64,000 bases of DNA from Nilaparvata lugens (GCF_014356525.2 NC_052505.1:8124171-8188170), one strand, 5' to 3'; counted from the stretch's first letter, positions 1 to 11,603 are shown. Numbers and translations are program-made. Notes: a model not told the origin generated them from the letters alone.

Positions 1-20
1 CCCCCCCCCAAAAATATTGA

Positions 21-37
21 TGGCGCAAATTGCGCCA
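21..37. repeat. Perfect short palindrome flanked by C-tracts
   Basis: Eight-base arms around a single central base (GGCGCAA/TTGCGCC core), with runs of 9 and 8 C at 1-9 and about 40-48. It looks like the end of a dispersed element cut by the window edge, but identity is unknown. Confidence 0.5.
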
Positions 38-74
38 TGCCCCCCCCCTTGTGGGCACCCCTGCTTAGTGCCAT

Positions 75-213
75 TTGCACAAAAGCCGGTTAAATTTTAC
101 TCCTGATTAATTCCGGTAAAACCAATCAGAGAAGCGATCTTTTTGAAATGGTCTTCTCTAATTTGGTTCACATGAAATTAATCAGGATTAAAATTTAACC
201 GGCTTTTGTGCAA
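75..213. mobile_element. MITE-like foldback, 139 bp
   Basis: Terminal inverted repeats of roughly 40 bases: the left arm starts TTGCACAAAAGCCGGTTAAA and the right arm ends with its reverse complement. No ORF. A target-site duplication is not clear, so the superfamily is unassigned. Confidence 0.75.
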
Positions 214-2180
214 CCAGGCCTTTGTGAGAGAAATTTTTGCATTCCTCTGAGAATTGATCTCAATTCACTGTGATTAGATAGAATATTTCTGTATGAACTA
301 TAAATTATATATTATAATTTCTTCTTTTGTAATAATTTTTTCATTTTTTTTACTCCGAGCGAAGCTCGGTCCCCGGATATTGATAATAATACATGCAATG
401 AATAATCCACTTGCTAGCTGATTGATTATGAATAATTCTATAGCAATGATTTACGAAACATCCCACGGCTTGGGTTGCTTTTCGTGGATTAACGTGGGTC
501 TACTTTGCGGCGGGCCTAAAGTCAGGTTACTATGAACTGAGTTGGGTCTCTATAAGAAGCGACACTCATTCAAGGATTTAAACCTTGAGAAACTCGAGTT
601 GCCTCTTACAGCAGATTTATCAATCTGGTAATGGTATCGATCAAGTTTACAACTTGAATTGGAACAAACCAATTATAAACAAAATGAATGTTCGAATTCT
701 GCATGCAAGTGATGAGCTATCATATTCAGTTGATTTTATTACCTTTAACGCCTTCAACAGCACTGACTGTTTTTTCATCATTTCTATTGGAGGATGAGTG
801 TGAATGAGACTCCAGATCGATTATGCCAGTGATATTGCCATTACTCAATCCCGATTTATGCAGATTTGGCCCACCATTCTGAGTAACTGATTTTTGTTTC
901 TCTTTTCTGTCATTCTCCTCCTACATTGAACAGAATAATCATGCAATGTTCAATTGAATGATGTACTTAGTTGTATTGATATAGATGTATATTAATATAA
1001 GATGTATTGTTCAATCCTACTTCTCTCTCTCTCTCTCTCTCTTATTTCTCTTTCTATTTCGCCTTTCCCACCCGTTCCTGGCATTACGCAATTTGCGATA
1101 AGAGTGAAGAACCTATGGTACAATTGTAATTCGCTATTCTACGAGTCAGTGCACGACTGAACGTTCTACTGTATGGTTGTACGCCATGCCGGCTCCGTGA
1201 GCTAGCTCGAGACCCGTGCTGTCTCTAATCTTCTTCAACGAGACCGTGCCGTCTACGTGGAGACCCTTGCCGTCTCAAACGTCCACCGCTGGCGACGTTA
1301 TTTGTGCCCTGAAAATCCCTCGCTGGACAACAAAGTAAGTGCCAAATTCCCTTCCCTTCACTTACTATTTTTCTAACAAACTTGTCACCGGAATCTTTTA
1401 GTTTTTTTTACAGTCTTCAATATTTAACATGTATAGTAATATTAATAGATATAGTAGATGTCTGATAAGACTGTTTTATAATTATATCGTTTTGAACAAT
1501 AGGCTATGAATTTTATATTTTGATTCGAGGATTGAAGAAGACATTCTTCATTCTTTATTCATTTATACAACAAGAACATCATCGTAATGATAGGGAGATG
1601 AAAAATAAGGTAACCTTGTGCTATTCCTCTCCCAAATTTAGATAAGGTTACACATAGTCCGAAATATGTCGTCTTGTAGTTCTTCACTTCGAAAAATTTT
1701 CAGTATTTTCAAAAAGTAGATTTCAAATTTTTTAGAAGCTTCAAAACGAAACATGGAAGAAATATTTTCCATTATCATAAACAAAATAGTAAATATCCAC
1801 ATATTAAAGGAAAATCCAAAAAATCATGATAATGAGTCAGCAAAGGTTGAATGAGTAGAATTCCAGAACCTATAACAGTGTAAAAACTAAAAAGGCTTTC
1901 AGATAAAACATCCAGACAGTGAGGCATAAGAGTGGTTTGAAAGTAGATGAAAGTGGTTTGAAAGTAGATGAAAGTAGTGGTTTGAAAGTAGACCGTTTAA
2001 AAGTTGGATTCAAAATTTAAAATGAATAAGAAATAATATTTGAATAAATTTGAATTTATTCTAGAGATTGATGCATTTGAACATCTAATATCTGTATTTA
2101 ATACATACTAGGATAATTATGTATTTCCAGGGATTGAAGCATTTCTTTTCACATAAGGAAAAATATAATAAAATACCTAG
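214..2180. other. Region left of ARL13B exon 6: repeats and LTR-like patch
   Basis: Contains the hairpin CCGAGC-GAA-GCTCGG at 355-369 (end of a dispersed element, related in reverse to 29,050-29,100), a (TC)n run near 1021-1041, a GC-richer patch at 1140-1345 with three related GAGACC(C)GTGC(T/C)GTCT-type blocks, and a 20-bp tandem repeat at 1932-1991. No exon could be assigned with confidence, although this is where the 3' end of the ARL13B-like gene might lie. Confidence 0.5.
1932..1991. repeat. Tandem repeat, about 20 bp x 3
   Basis: The unit GTGGTTTGAAAGTAGATGAA is repeated nearly perfectly three times, the last copy slightly displaced by a three-base insertion. Confidence 0.8.
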
Positions 2181-2369
2181 TCAAGAGTTCAAAATTAACT
2201 CTGTTGAAGTTGAGATACTGTTGCAGTTGAAACAAAGTGTCTTAACTTCAAAAGAGTTATTATAACGTGTTTCGTCTTGGAAAACAGCATCAATTACAAA
2301 ATTAAGTTTATATAATCCAAAAACAATCTGGAGATTATTAGAATCATTATAAATGAAATGGTAACTTAC

Positions 2370-2592
2370 CACCAGCATGTGTATGGGCTGAAACGGATCC
2401 GGATTGTGATTATTTTCATGATCACTGCTTTCCTCAGAAGACGATAAGTCACCTCTTTTTCGTCTCTCTTCCTTGATCCGAATTCTTCTTGCTTCTCTTT
2501 CTAATGCCAATGCTTCTTTCTGTTCTTCTTGATCTTTCAATACTCTGGCATTGAGATCGTCATAATCGGATATTATTCGTCTTAAAAGCCAC
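2370..2592 (-). CDS. Arl13b: Arl13b-like exon 6 (coiled coil)
   Basis: Residues 189-263. WLLRRIISDYDDLNARVLKD corresponds to the segment of ARL13B just after the G domain, followed by a charged helix rich in Glu, Arg and Lys (coiled coil) and a Ser/Glu/His/Asn-rich low-complexity stretch. Acceptor TTTTCTAG, donor GTAAGT after codon 263 in phase 0, so at least one further exon is required. A candidate continuation was considered near 1.1-1.3 kb but not accepted. Confidence 0.9.
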
Positions 2593-5500
2593 CTAGAAAA
2601 TCCAGGAAACATGTCAAGTATGAAGTTTATAGTTTATGGATAAGCATTTTTAGTTGAGTTCTGAATGTATTTCACTCCTGTTTGCAGACAAGATTTTTCT
2701 TCAGCGAACAGTATTGTATTCAATGATCTGTAATATCATTTGTATAATGAAATTTGTCATGTAAGTGATATCATTGAATAAAACTTGATTTGATTTGAAA
2801 ACATTCCAGTGGACGATAAACAATTAACAAAGTAGATAATCAATCAGTTCCAAATTTATTTATTTTTCTAAGAGTCTACCTCTTATATGATGGATTTATT
2901 CATTTATTTATAAATTGAAAGATACAATATCATTCTAAATTATGAATGATTGGGAAAGTAAAAACAGGTCTAATGTCCAAAACGGTTCCTTGCCCAAATC
3001 TGGATAGAAATTGTCCTAAAAAGGTTATGTTTATCAACTCATAAGTTTTGTCCAATTTTGAATCCGAAATATATATATATATATATAAAAACTAGGAATT
3101 TATATGAGGGAATATGATGAATTTAATAAGATGGAAGATCACCTACTGATAAGGAGTTAGTTAAGAACCCAAATGAATTGACTTTCCGTTAATTTCACAT
3201 TAAATGCATAGATTTTTGATACTTGTTACCAATTTCCAACCTGTTACTCTTACACCTTGACGCTACAACCCATTGAGAACATTGTCCTCTTTTCAAATGT
3301 CGAATATGTAAAGAGTTTTTTTTTAATATAAAGACTACTAAAATCTCATTTGGATGAACTTACACAATGCCCTTTTCAAATTGAGTTTATTTACAGTTTC
3401 ATTGAATGAGTCTTCCCTGTAATTGAGTCTGAATTCTTTTAAATAAATTACATAATTTATTAAAGTTGAACACTTGATTGAGGCCGAAACATCATCAAGA
3501 AAGCATAACATGATCAAAGCATGAAGTCTTCAACTACAGGGTTGGACAATGAAGTATGGATAATTTCAAGTAGCAGTTACAAACTCATTTCTGAACAAAA
3601 CTTTTTACTTCAGAGTATACTCCTCAATTGCGTGGATATGTGGAGAGGCCTCCTCGGTTACCAGACCTGTGACCCTGCGACTATTTTTCATAGACTACAG
3701 TTACCAGACCTATCACCTTGTGAATTTTTCAAGGCTACCTAAAAGCAGTATTCTCTAGTGAATACATCAACAAACACAAATACTCAGAGCTCAGAGTGAG
3801 ATGATAATAATGAAAAAAATTGAGCAATACCACGTGCAACGCTTGACAGCAGTATAGCCAACTTTTTACAACATCAACAGTAAAAAACAGAAGCTATTTT
3901 ACAGTTTCTATTTCTCTAATTGATCAATGTTACAATGTCTTTCCTCTCTATTGAAATGACAACATCAAAGATACGCACTAGGGCCCGTATGCAGATGCTC
4001 GGTTTATGGCCATATATACCATCTACGTTTAACGATAAATCCCGTTTACTTGTAGATGAGGTTGCATTTCTGATGTGTTTCATATGGGGTTTAAAGGAAC
4101 AGCTGACATTTCTCCGTTTAATAGAGTATCTGCATACGGGCCTTAAACGGAGGATGTCAGCTGTTCACTTAAATACTGTATGAAATATAATATATTATAA
4201 TAAATGCAATCGTATCTACAAATAAACGTGGTTTAGCAGGAAACGAAGTGTCAGCATATGGACCTCGGAGGAGGAAGTATCAGCATTATGAACCTCGGAG
4301 TTTCGTTTGAAAATGGATAACTAGCCTACTATTTAAAACTATCCATACCTCATTGCTCAACCCTTGTATGTAGAGAATACCAACTAACATCTAGTCTAGT
4401 ACATAACATGATAAGAACTCAAAAATATCCGTAATCAATAAGTCAATTCTATTAGAAACAAATGATTCATTTTTGGAGAGAGAATCATCGGGTTTTATTG
4501 ATATTGACCTATGATATAGTTTTTCACATCTAATTGTAACATAGAGAAAGGATAAGCGTGAGGATAAGAGAAAGGATAGAGAAAATATAAGCTATTTGTT
4601 TGTCTCTGCGTGTAGTCAATACTATTAGAAACAAATGATTCATTTTTGGAGAGAATCACCAGGTTTTATTGATATTGACCTATGATATAATTTGTTATAT
4701 CTCACTTGTAGCCATTGTTGATTCCAGAGTCCAATTTCCTTTTCCTTCTGGTGGGGAGGGGAGCCGCAGCAGAGCACGTCTCGACTAGGGTGGGGCATTG
4801 CTGCGAGTTAACCAGCTGCTCCACATTCAGTCTCTCCACGATGTCCAGCTCATCTAGAGCTCCTTCTTTATCCTGCTTGTTTGCCAGCCTAAAAGTTATC
4901 AAATTTACACAAAATGTTACATAATATACATTTGCATAGAATAGAATAGAAGTTTATTTCGTCAATACAATTATAAAATACAATAGATACACTTTTCGCC
5001 GATTAAATGACAATGGAAAGTACCATTCAATAATTAAAATATTTTTGTTATGACAATACTACAATGGAAGTCTCTATAAGTCACATAAAATATGGTCAAT
5101 ACTAGACAATGCACAGGTCATTGAATGCGTGCATCACCTTTGGGCATATTCTCAAATTTCATGGGATTCAATAATATGAGCTTTCATTTCAAGGTAGAAA
5201 GACAAATAAAAATATCAAGATGTGTTATAATGTTATAGTGAGATCCACGTTATAATGGTAGCATTTGATAAACATTGGTGTTACTACACTTGTCTATCTT
5301 TCGACAAGACAAATTATAGCGCTAACCTTTTCTAGCTCCGCATTGTTACCAGGTCGTTTTTTAGCAATGATGAAATATGAATAATTGACAAAATATTTTA
5401 TCTCAATATTATTAAAATGCATTATTGAATAATTTAGTAATATATTGTCTTGACGAATGAAATATAATTTATCATTTTCAACAAGAATTAATAGTTTATA

Positions 5501-8500
5501 TTACATCGGATATACCAGTATCAGCTGTTTTCTATAGAAGGCAATAGCAAGGCAGAGAATCAACAACACTGTTCTTTAATCTTTCTCCACTGTATTCATA
5601 ACGTAGATCCCACTATATTTTGGAATTAGGCATGAGTCAGTTGAAGGTTAGGTTTTTGCTTTTATATGTTGAAACAACAAGCATTATTATCTTTAGACAA
5701 GATATGTGAATTATGACAATATGTAGATGCATAATACGTATTCAAAAAAGTAGACTGCAGTTCAAGATAGTGTTCACGCCAATTAAATTAGCTTATTCTA
5801 TTGAATTACTGCTTTAATAAATGCATTAAAACTCATCTGAAGAACCGCTGATTTTGATTGATGAGCACAATATTATACTTGACCCTATTCTTTGACGTAT
5901 TGTAATATTATTCAACTGTATTGCAATTTTATCAATTCTTCATGTGGAGTTGGCCAATTTTCATTACTCTCACTTCTCAAAACATAAATCTTTTGAAGCC
6001 ATCGCGACTATTTCTAGGATTGATTGAGCACCAATCCACTAAATTTTGATACTAGAGTTATCCAATTTATCCCCATTACATTAAGCAGCAATACTATTAT
6101 TCCAATTTAAATGAAATCAATATTCCAGTCTCACAATTTGTGATACGGTACTATACGAACGCCAATTATTTAGTTTAGTTTAGCAGTCAAATCTTGGAGT
6201 GATTGAGAAAGTTTGAGAAAGAGTGATTGACAGGCGTTATTCATGAATGATGAATGCAATGTAAAATTTGAATAATAAAATGTCCAAAAATTGAAGTTAT
6301 TGTAAGCATCTCTCAGAAGGGCCTCAAAAATATTGGAGCCTGAAAGCTACGGAAATATGTAATTTTCTAATACAATCACGTTCCAGACAAGATAAATTTA
6401 TAAGTTTCGAGTGAGAGCTCAAATTGAATCAAGAATAGGTAAAACTGATGAATAGGTAAGCTACCGTACTAAATTATGTGATTTACCAATACAATCACGT
6501 TTCAGTAAAGATAACTTAATAAGCTTAGAATATGAGCTGAATCAAGAAAAAGCAACTGCTGAATTTATTCGAGAATACAACACTAAAGATCATATGAATA
6601 TTATTGGGTTAGAACAAGAGAAGAATCACATAACTTGCAATAGAATTACCAAATTACATAAATGATGAATTTGATTACTATTTAAATATGTATGTTTATG
6701 GTAGGATTCGTATTCCTATTCTTAATAAATAATAATAATACCTGGGATATATGATGTATAATTATTTTGAGAAGTTCGATAGAATTCTTGAACATTCTTT
6801 GAAGGAATCTCTCAATATTGAAAAAATTAGGTTTAATTAATGCCCTTATAGTCTACGAATTATAGTGAATTCAGCAGGTGAATAATTATTCTTCACAACC
6901 AAGGCAAAATAATTTACTCACATTAGTACCGGCTTTCCAGCCAACTTTTCGTTTTTCAGTAGTTCGGTGAGAACATTTTTACATTCATCCAGTCTGCCAC
7001 GATCACTCGCATCCACTACGAATATCACACCATGCACCTGCAAAAGTGGTTTGCTCATCAATAACAGCATAAAACTAATATAAGAAAGAAGTATTGGGTG
7101 ACTTGAACCAATAGATGTGTATAGAATAAGACATACGGTAATAACATTTGATTAGGCAATGATTCAATGATCTAATGTAGAGATATAGAGGACAAAATGA
7201 CGTTATTCATTGAAAATTATTATTGATACTGGAATTCAAGCATACAAAATAGTCGTTTTATCGTTTTCTGTCAAGTCTGACATGGAATACACATGAACCA
7301 ATATATTAAAATATAGAAGGAGGAAATAGATGTGTATAGTTTTTCGACTAGAGAGAAAAAGAGAGAATAGTAATATTTCCAGAGTATTAGGTTATGCCGG
7401 GTATGGTTCTATTGAATCTAAGTAAAGTAGGCTACTGGATATACCCTAAGAAATGTTTTCCCAATTCGGGGCTTTAAAATTTGTAGAAGTGTTCTACATT
7501 GAATATGCTTAACATTACATAAAATATGATTAAAATTATATTTTGATATGCTCAAAATTGCATTTTCCCGATTCGGGGCTGTGTATTAGCCTACATGGAA
7601 TATGATAAGGGAAACATATTTAAATAATGCTCAACATCACGTTTTGATATGCTTGAAATAACATTGTGAAGCTTACATCAGCAAAGTATCTATGCCATAT
7701 GTCGCGAATCTGTTTTCCTCCTCCCAGGTCGTAGATGATAACTTGGTGTCCACGGTGAATGAGTTTCACTGAGTTAAATCCTACAGTTGGAACAACATCT
7801 TCAACCGGCTCTGAAATAAGAATAAAACTCAGGTGAATAATCTATTAGTGAAAAAGATATTTTGCAGAAATCAATTACAATAGTTATAATCAAATATAGT
7901 AATGTTTACAGATAAGGTTTAACCATAGAGAGAGCATTGTCGAGTTGATAATCCATGGAACAGGTCATGTAGTTATAAAGCTAAGGGTGATGGAGGCCTT
8001 GCCGATAGAATGCAAAGCTTCTAATGATTATTAAAAGTACCAGTAGTAACACGGAACACAAGAAGTACTCCAGTCAAGGCACAATCGGCGGCCCCAGGCA
8101 AAAAGCATTTGGCGACCCCCGCTATTTTTGACTTGATCTTATGATGAACTATTGTGCCGAAAATTTATTTTTTTTCGAAATTATAACTTTTCCAAGATAA
8201 AATTTTATTAGAGTGCTGGATTAACGTTGTGATTTTCTCACGGTATCGGAGTAGTTTCATGATGTCATTCCGCGCATTACGTAGCCTAATTAAATTCTAA
8301 TATTTCCTCTATTGTTTTCCAACGTTTTCCTAGAGTACTTAGAATTTTTGTAGACGCAAAATCATCATAAAAAATCAGTTGAACGTCCATTATATTGCTG
8401 AGTCTTCTACTTTGACTGAGGGAATTTTCCTGTATTCTGTCCTTGTTAGTTTTATTCCTTTCTCGTTCTATTGAGGGACATTATTGTCGTCCCCACCACG

Positions 8501-11390
8501 TCCTTTGTAATTTGGTATTTTTTAATGCATAATATTACCAGCCCTGATACCTATTTTTGAGCCTGATTAGGTCGACTTGGAGACCTGAACAGGAGACCGC
8601 TTTTATATTCTGTGGAGTACAGACATGTTTTCTGAGCTTAATTATTTATTGGCCTGATTGAATAATGTCTTTTCCAGACAGTTTTTTATTCTCTCCTGTT
8701 TGATATTACGTTGATGTATCAGGTAAGAACCCCTGATTTAACAATTTTTCGTTATCAATTATTTTATAAATTTTACTCAATTTTGCAGTCTTACATCTGA
8801 GATATGACGATATCCTAATAATTCATAATATCATTTTTACAAAAACAAATCAAAATCTTGAAAATAGCATGTTTAACATTAAAAACTAAACTAGTTGATT
8901 TGAAATCAATAAAAAAAATTAATGTAAATAAATAGATTAATACAGCAATAATCTATGTCCGAATTGATAAGAAAAGTACCTAATAAACTAACAGTTCTTA
9001 AGGGAATCATGCATCTCGAGGTAAAAACCTGTGGGAGATGGTGATAAATAATTAATATTCAAACTACTGCTCAGTGGAATAGAGTGGTTGAGGCCGACCA
9101 ATTTTAAACACTTTAGTATTGCTCTTAAGAATGTAAGAAAATTTCACAATTTAGGCTTTGAACATAATACACTGTGCTCTACATTGGGGTTAACTATTAC
9201 AGAGAATTCTATAGCTAGCCTTCCGTACTCTTTTTTAATTTGATTTATATGACTATATGAGTGTTTTGAAAAATATATCAACGTTTTCTATATTTAGTAA
9301 AAAAATCTTGACACTTTTCAGGAATTTTGTTCGCTTTTCACATTGGCGTATTTCTAAGGGTAGTAGGTTGTAGAACTTAGGAGCCTACAAGAAAGTTATA
9401 CTAAATGAAGTATATTTCATTATTTTATTAGTACAGTCATTTATATCTCTGGAATTTTGTAATTGTGAGTAAGTTTGAAATACTCACTGGTTGTAAATCA
9501 ACTGCAATTGTAACTTAGATTTCGAATTCTACAATTAAAACCTCTAATTTTATATTTAATGTAAATTGTATGTACTGTATTCATTAGATGATTTCTTGAG
9601 AAATCATTCATTGAATGCAATATTTAGTATGTTATTTATTCTAGCATTACTAAGTAGTTGTGACTTGTGTTGCAGGTTTTTTTTGTGTGTGTGTGTGTAT
9701 TCTTGAATACTCATTCGAGGATCGTGCTGTAAATATGCCTTGCTGTCGAACGAGGGCTTACGAATTCGCCGACCGAGATGGCCGGTGATATCGGACATCT
9801 GACCTTGCCGTGCGGGGCTGAAAGACGATCTTCGATCTGACGCCACTAGCCCGATGCCTGGAGGCCATCACCCTTCATCCTCATCCATCACCCTTTGGAC
9901 ACCGGACTCGAGGACGACAGATCTTAGATAAGTACTTGATACCCCCACTACAATATCAGATGTGCCCCGTAAATTTGGTCTCTTAAAGACATATTGTATT
10001 TAGTCTCTTAAAGACATGTGTATTCGGTCTCTTAAAGACAGATCGATTATTAGATTAACCATGTAAAGATGTATTTTGTAATATTCTCTATATTATTCTC
10101 ATTATTATAAGAGCAGTCAGTCAATCGCATATCTATGCTTTTAATTCCAAGACCCTCAAACCACTAGAATTAGGATCATTATTGATCGGATAAAAATCCG
10201 CAGATCTCAGGGTCTAGCACAATTTCAACAACTAAGCCTTCTCCGACAAAATCATTTGTCACCAAAAGATCGGTTTTACTATACTGCTAGTCTGTTTGAG
10301 CAGTTACTACAATATTACATCTGCCTATTGATTGATAAAACAAAAGTGATAAAATGTGTTTTTGAATAGCTCAGAAAGTAATAGAAAGATGGTAGGTCTG
10401 TTTGCTGATTTATTTCAAAACAATATAGGATAACTTATTATTGAAAATAGAAAGGTAAAAGTGTTGCGATGGGTGGAATGGTTTATAAGATTGAGAAACG
10501 ATAGCATAGCTCATGCTATCTCTTCTCTATGGTTCTATTCATATATTAAGTGCATTGAAACATTCATCATCAAATAGCTCACCTTTACTAAGACCTTTGG
10601 CTGCACATGACTTTCCAGCGTTATCCAAACCAACTAACAAAAGCACAATTTTTCTGGAAAAATAAAGTATTCAGTTCAAATAAGTTAACAATATAATGAT
10701 TACCGTGACAAATAAGCTAACGTAATGTTATAGTGAGGTATCATAAGGACTAAGATTATACTTAGCATTTTTTAGTCTACTCTGGGCCTATTCGAATTGG
10801 AATTATTACCACCAATAATCACGACTTAAGAGTAGGTAGGCTAGTTGGAAGAAAAAACATTATTATTTACCAACCATTTGGCTGGCACTGGATTTCTGTT
10901 CAATTTTGGTTTTATATTATTATTGTTCTAAAAATAAGACACATGAAAATGTGCCGTTCATTGTGAATGCCTAATTATAATATTATAGCCTAATAAAGGT
11001 CAATCTCTATAAAATTTGTATTGATTCCTCATCAGCAAAACATGAATTGTGTGGCTCAAAATACTAGCATACCTACTTGAATAATACCAGAGAATGTGAA
11101 TAAATAAAAAAGTTCAATGTTTGGAATGGCAGTAAATGATAGGAAAAATAAAAAGATTCATGACATTTCCTTCATTAATACATGAATGATAGAGTTAAGG
11201 CTGTACTTTTTCAATCACACTCGCCTCAATCTTGATATTTCACATTACAATTTCTGGTATTAGACAAAAATATCCTAAAAAATCTAATAAGCTTAGGATA
11301 AACAAACAATAGATTTACAGTAAGTTACCTGTTTCGTATCCGTGAAGAATATCTTCTAATGAATTTGAAAGGCCTACAACAATTACCCAT
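2370..11390 (-). CDS. Arl13b: ARL13B-like ciliary small GTPase, six exons, C-terminus incomplete
   Basis: Atypical Arf-family GTPase of the ciliary membrane; in other animals ARL13B activates ARL3 and is needed for cilium structure and Hedgehog signalling (family knowledge). Exons at 11390-11329, 10653-10583, 7810-7677, 7037-6922, 4888-4706 and 2592-2370 join in frame with GT-AG introns to give 263 codons. Visible motifs: N-terminal MGNCC (possible acylation site, like the palmitoylated cysteines of ARL13B), P-loop GLDNAGKS at residues 29-36, switch-I T53, DLGGG at 72-76, NKQD at 131-134, then a basic/acidic helical coiled-coil region about 190-240 and an acidic serine-rich stretch. G75-G76 where most Ras-like proteins have the catalytic Gln is an ARL13B hallmark. 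Vertebrate ARL13B is near 430 residues, so the C-terminal tail with the ciliary-targeting motif is missing here: exon 6 ends at a good donor (GTAAGT) and the next exon is unidentified or off the left edge. Confidence 0.93.
2873..3030 (-). mobile_element. Retroposon 3' tail (family R), minus orientation
   Basis: A T-rich, TTTATT-type tail on the plus strand precedes a block with the phrase CCAAAACGGTTCCTTGCCCAAA. Related phrases follow similar tails at 29,143-29,260 and 43,123-43,260, indicating a minus-oriented LINE or SINE 3' end. Confidence 0.4.
3067..3088. repeat. (AT)n microsatellite
   Basis: Uninterrupted alternating AT run within the intron after exon 5. Confidence 0.9.
3982..4182. mobile_element. 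Nested foldback pair (MITE-like)
   Basis: Two inverted repeats overlap. The outer one pairs GGCCCGTATGCAGAT at 3982 with its complement ending at 4142. The second pairs 4081-4121 with 4143-4182 (arms about 40 bases, containing AACAGCTGACAT), and its loop is the right terminal repeat of the first. This suggests one element inserted at or rearranged with the end of another. Confidence 0.75.
4441..4712. repeat. Tandem duplication (~100 bp x 2) overlapping exon 5 donor
   Basis: 4441-4539 and 4613-4712 align almost base for base, separated by about 73 bases. The second copy includes the exon 5 donor and last coding bases; the first carries a decayed version of that donor. Confidence 0.85.
4706..4888 (-). 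CDS. Arl13b: Arl13b-like exon 5 (NKQD guanine-specificity motif)
   Basis: Completes codon 128 and continues with LANKQDKEGALDELDIVERL, the G4 motif and context typical of ARL13B, then a CSAAAP G5-like motif and a basic stretch. The donor GTGAGA lies within the second copy of a roughly 100-bp tandem duplication (4441-4539 and 4613-4712). Confidence 0.93.
4935..6910. other. Intron 4: AT-rich, with a tandem duplication
   Basis: Begins with a (GAATA)n/T-rich retroposon-type tail at 4937-4990. A degenerate tandem duplication of about 100 bp lies at 6352-6452 and 6470-6562, both with AATACAATCACGTT followed by related sequence. No further coding exon seen. Confidence 0.6.
6922..7037 (-). CDS. Arl13b: Arl13b-like exon 4
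   Basis: Residues 90-127 plus two bases. The hydrophobic strand VHGVIFVVDASD followed by a helix (LDECKNVLTELLKNEKL) matches the fourth strand and following helix of Arf-type GTPases. Acceptor TTTTGCAG, donor GTGAGT. Confidence 0.92.
7453..7665. repeat. Degenerate tandem duplication, ~107 bp x 2
   Basis: Both units start TTTTCCC(A/G)ATTCGGGGCT and end with TTTTGATATGCT followed by related sequence. The second unit ends about 12 bases from the exon 3 donor. Confidence 0.8.
7677..7810 (-). CDS. Arl13b: Arl13b-like exon 3 (switch I and II)
   Basis: Residues 45-89. Contains PTVGF (T53, the Mg-binding switch-I threonine) and the G3 segment YDLGGGKQIRDIW. The missing catalytic glutamine after DLGG is expected for ARL13B. 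Acceptor TTATTTCAG, donor GTAAGC; ends on a codon boundary. Confidence 0.93.
7811..10582. other. Intron 2 with LTR-like relic
   Basis: AT-rich intron interrupted by a GC-richer block at about 9690-9960. That block reads on the minus strand as an open, basic, serine-rich stretch containing GHLGRRIRKPSFDSKAYL and may be a decayed retroelement fragment. It is followed by a three-fold repeat of a 14-base dyad (9978-10040). A (TG)n run lies at 9681-9700. Element boundaries could not be fixed. Confidence 0.45.
9978..10040. repeat. Three regularly spaced 14-bp dyads
   Basis: GTCTCTTAAAGACA occurs at 9978-9991, 10003-10016 and 10027-10040, spaced 25 and 24 bases. The motif is a near palindrome centred on TTAA. 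Spacing of 2-2.5 helical turns resembles regulatory repeats in LTRs, but no function is shown. Confidence 0.8.
10583..10653 (-). CDS. Arl13b: Arl13b-like exon 2 (P-loop)
   Basis: Carries the G1 motif GLDNAGKS (residues 29-36) preceded by the beta-strand KIVLLLV. Acceptor TTTTTCCAG, donor GTGAGC. Phase joins exon 1 (2+1 bases) and exon 3 (1+2 bases) without a stop. Confidence 0.93.
11329..11390 (-). CDS. Arl13b: Arl13b-like exon 1 (start codon)
   Basis: Encodes residues 1-20 plus two bases of codon 21, beginning MGNCCRPFK. Donor reads CAG|GTAACT. The start is supported by the resemblance of the NCC motif followed by a basic segment to the N-terminus of ARL13B. Gly2 would also permit N-myristoylation (inference). 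A foldback element begins about 215 bases upstream. Confidence 0.88.
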
Positions 11391-11603
11391 TATTGAAAGA
11401 TTATCTATTTGGAAATGTAATATTTACAAATTAAATGTTTCATTATACAATGGAAAATGAAAAATAATAAAGAGGGTGCATACTGCACAGTTGCATGTTA
11501 TTAGTTATTTGCTTTTGAGGTTAGAATAAACAAAACGTAAAGTAACAAACAGAAACGTCATCTCTCCAAGGACAGAAGGTTCGTTGATCGTTCACAACAG
11601 AAC

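Noticed and set aside
4715..4924. Plus-strand frame opposite ARL13B exon 5
   Set aside because: Antisense shadow of a well-supported exon.
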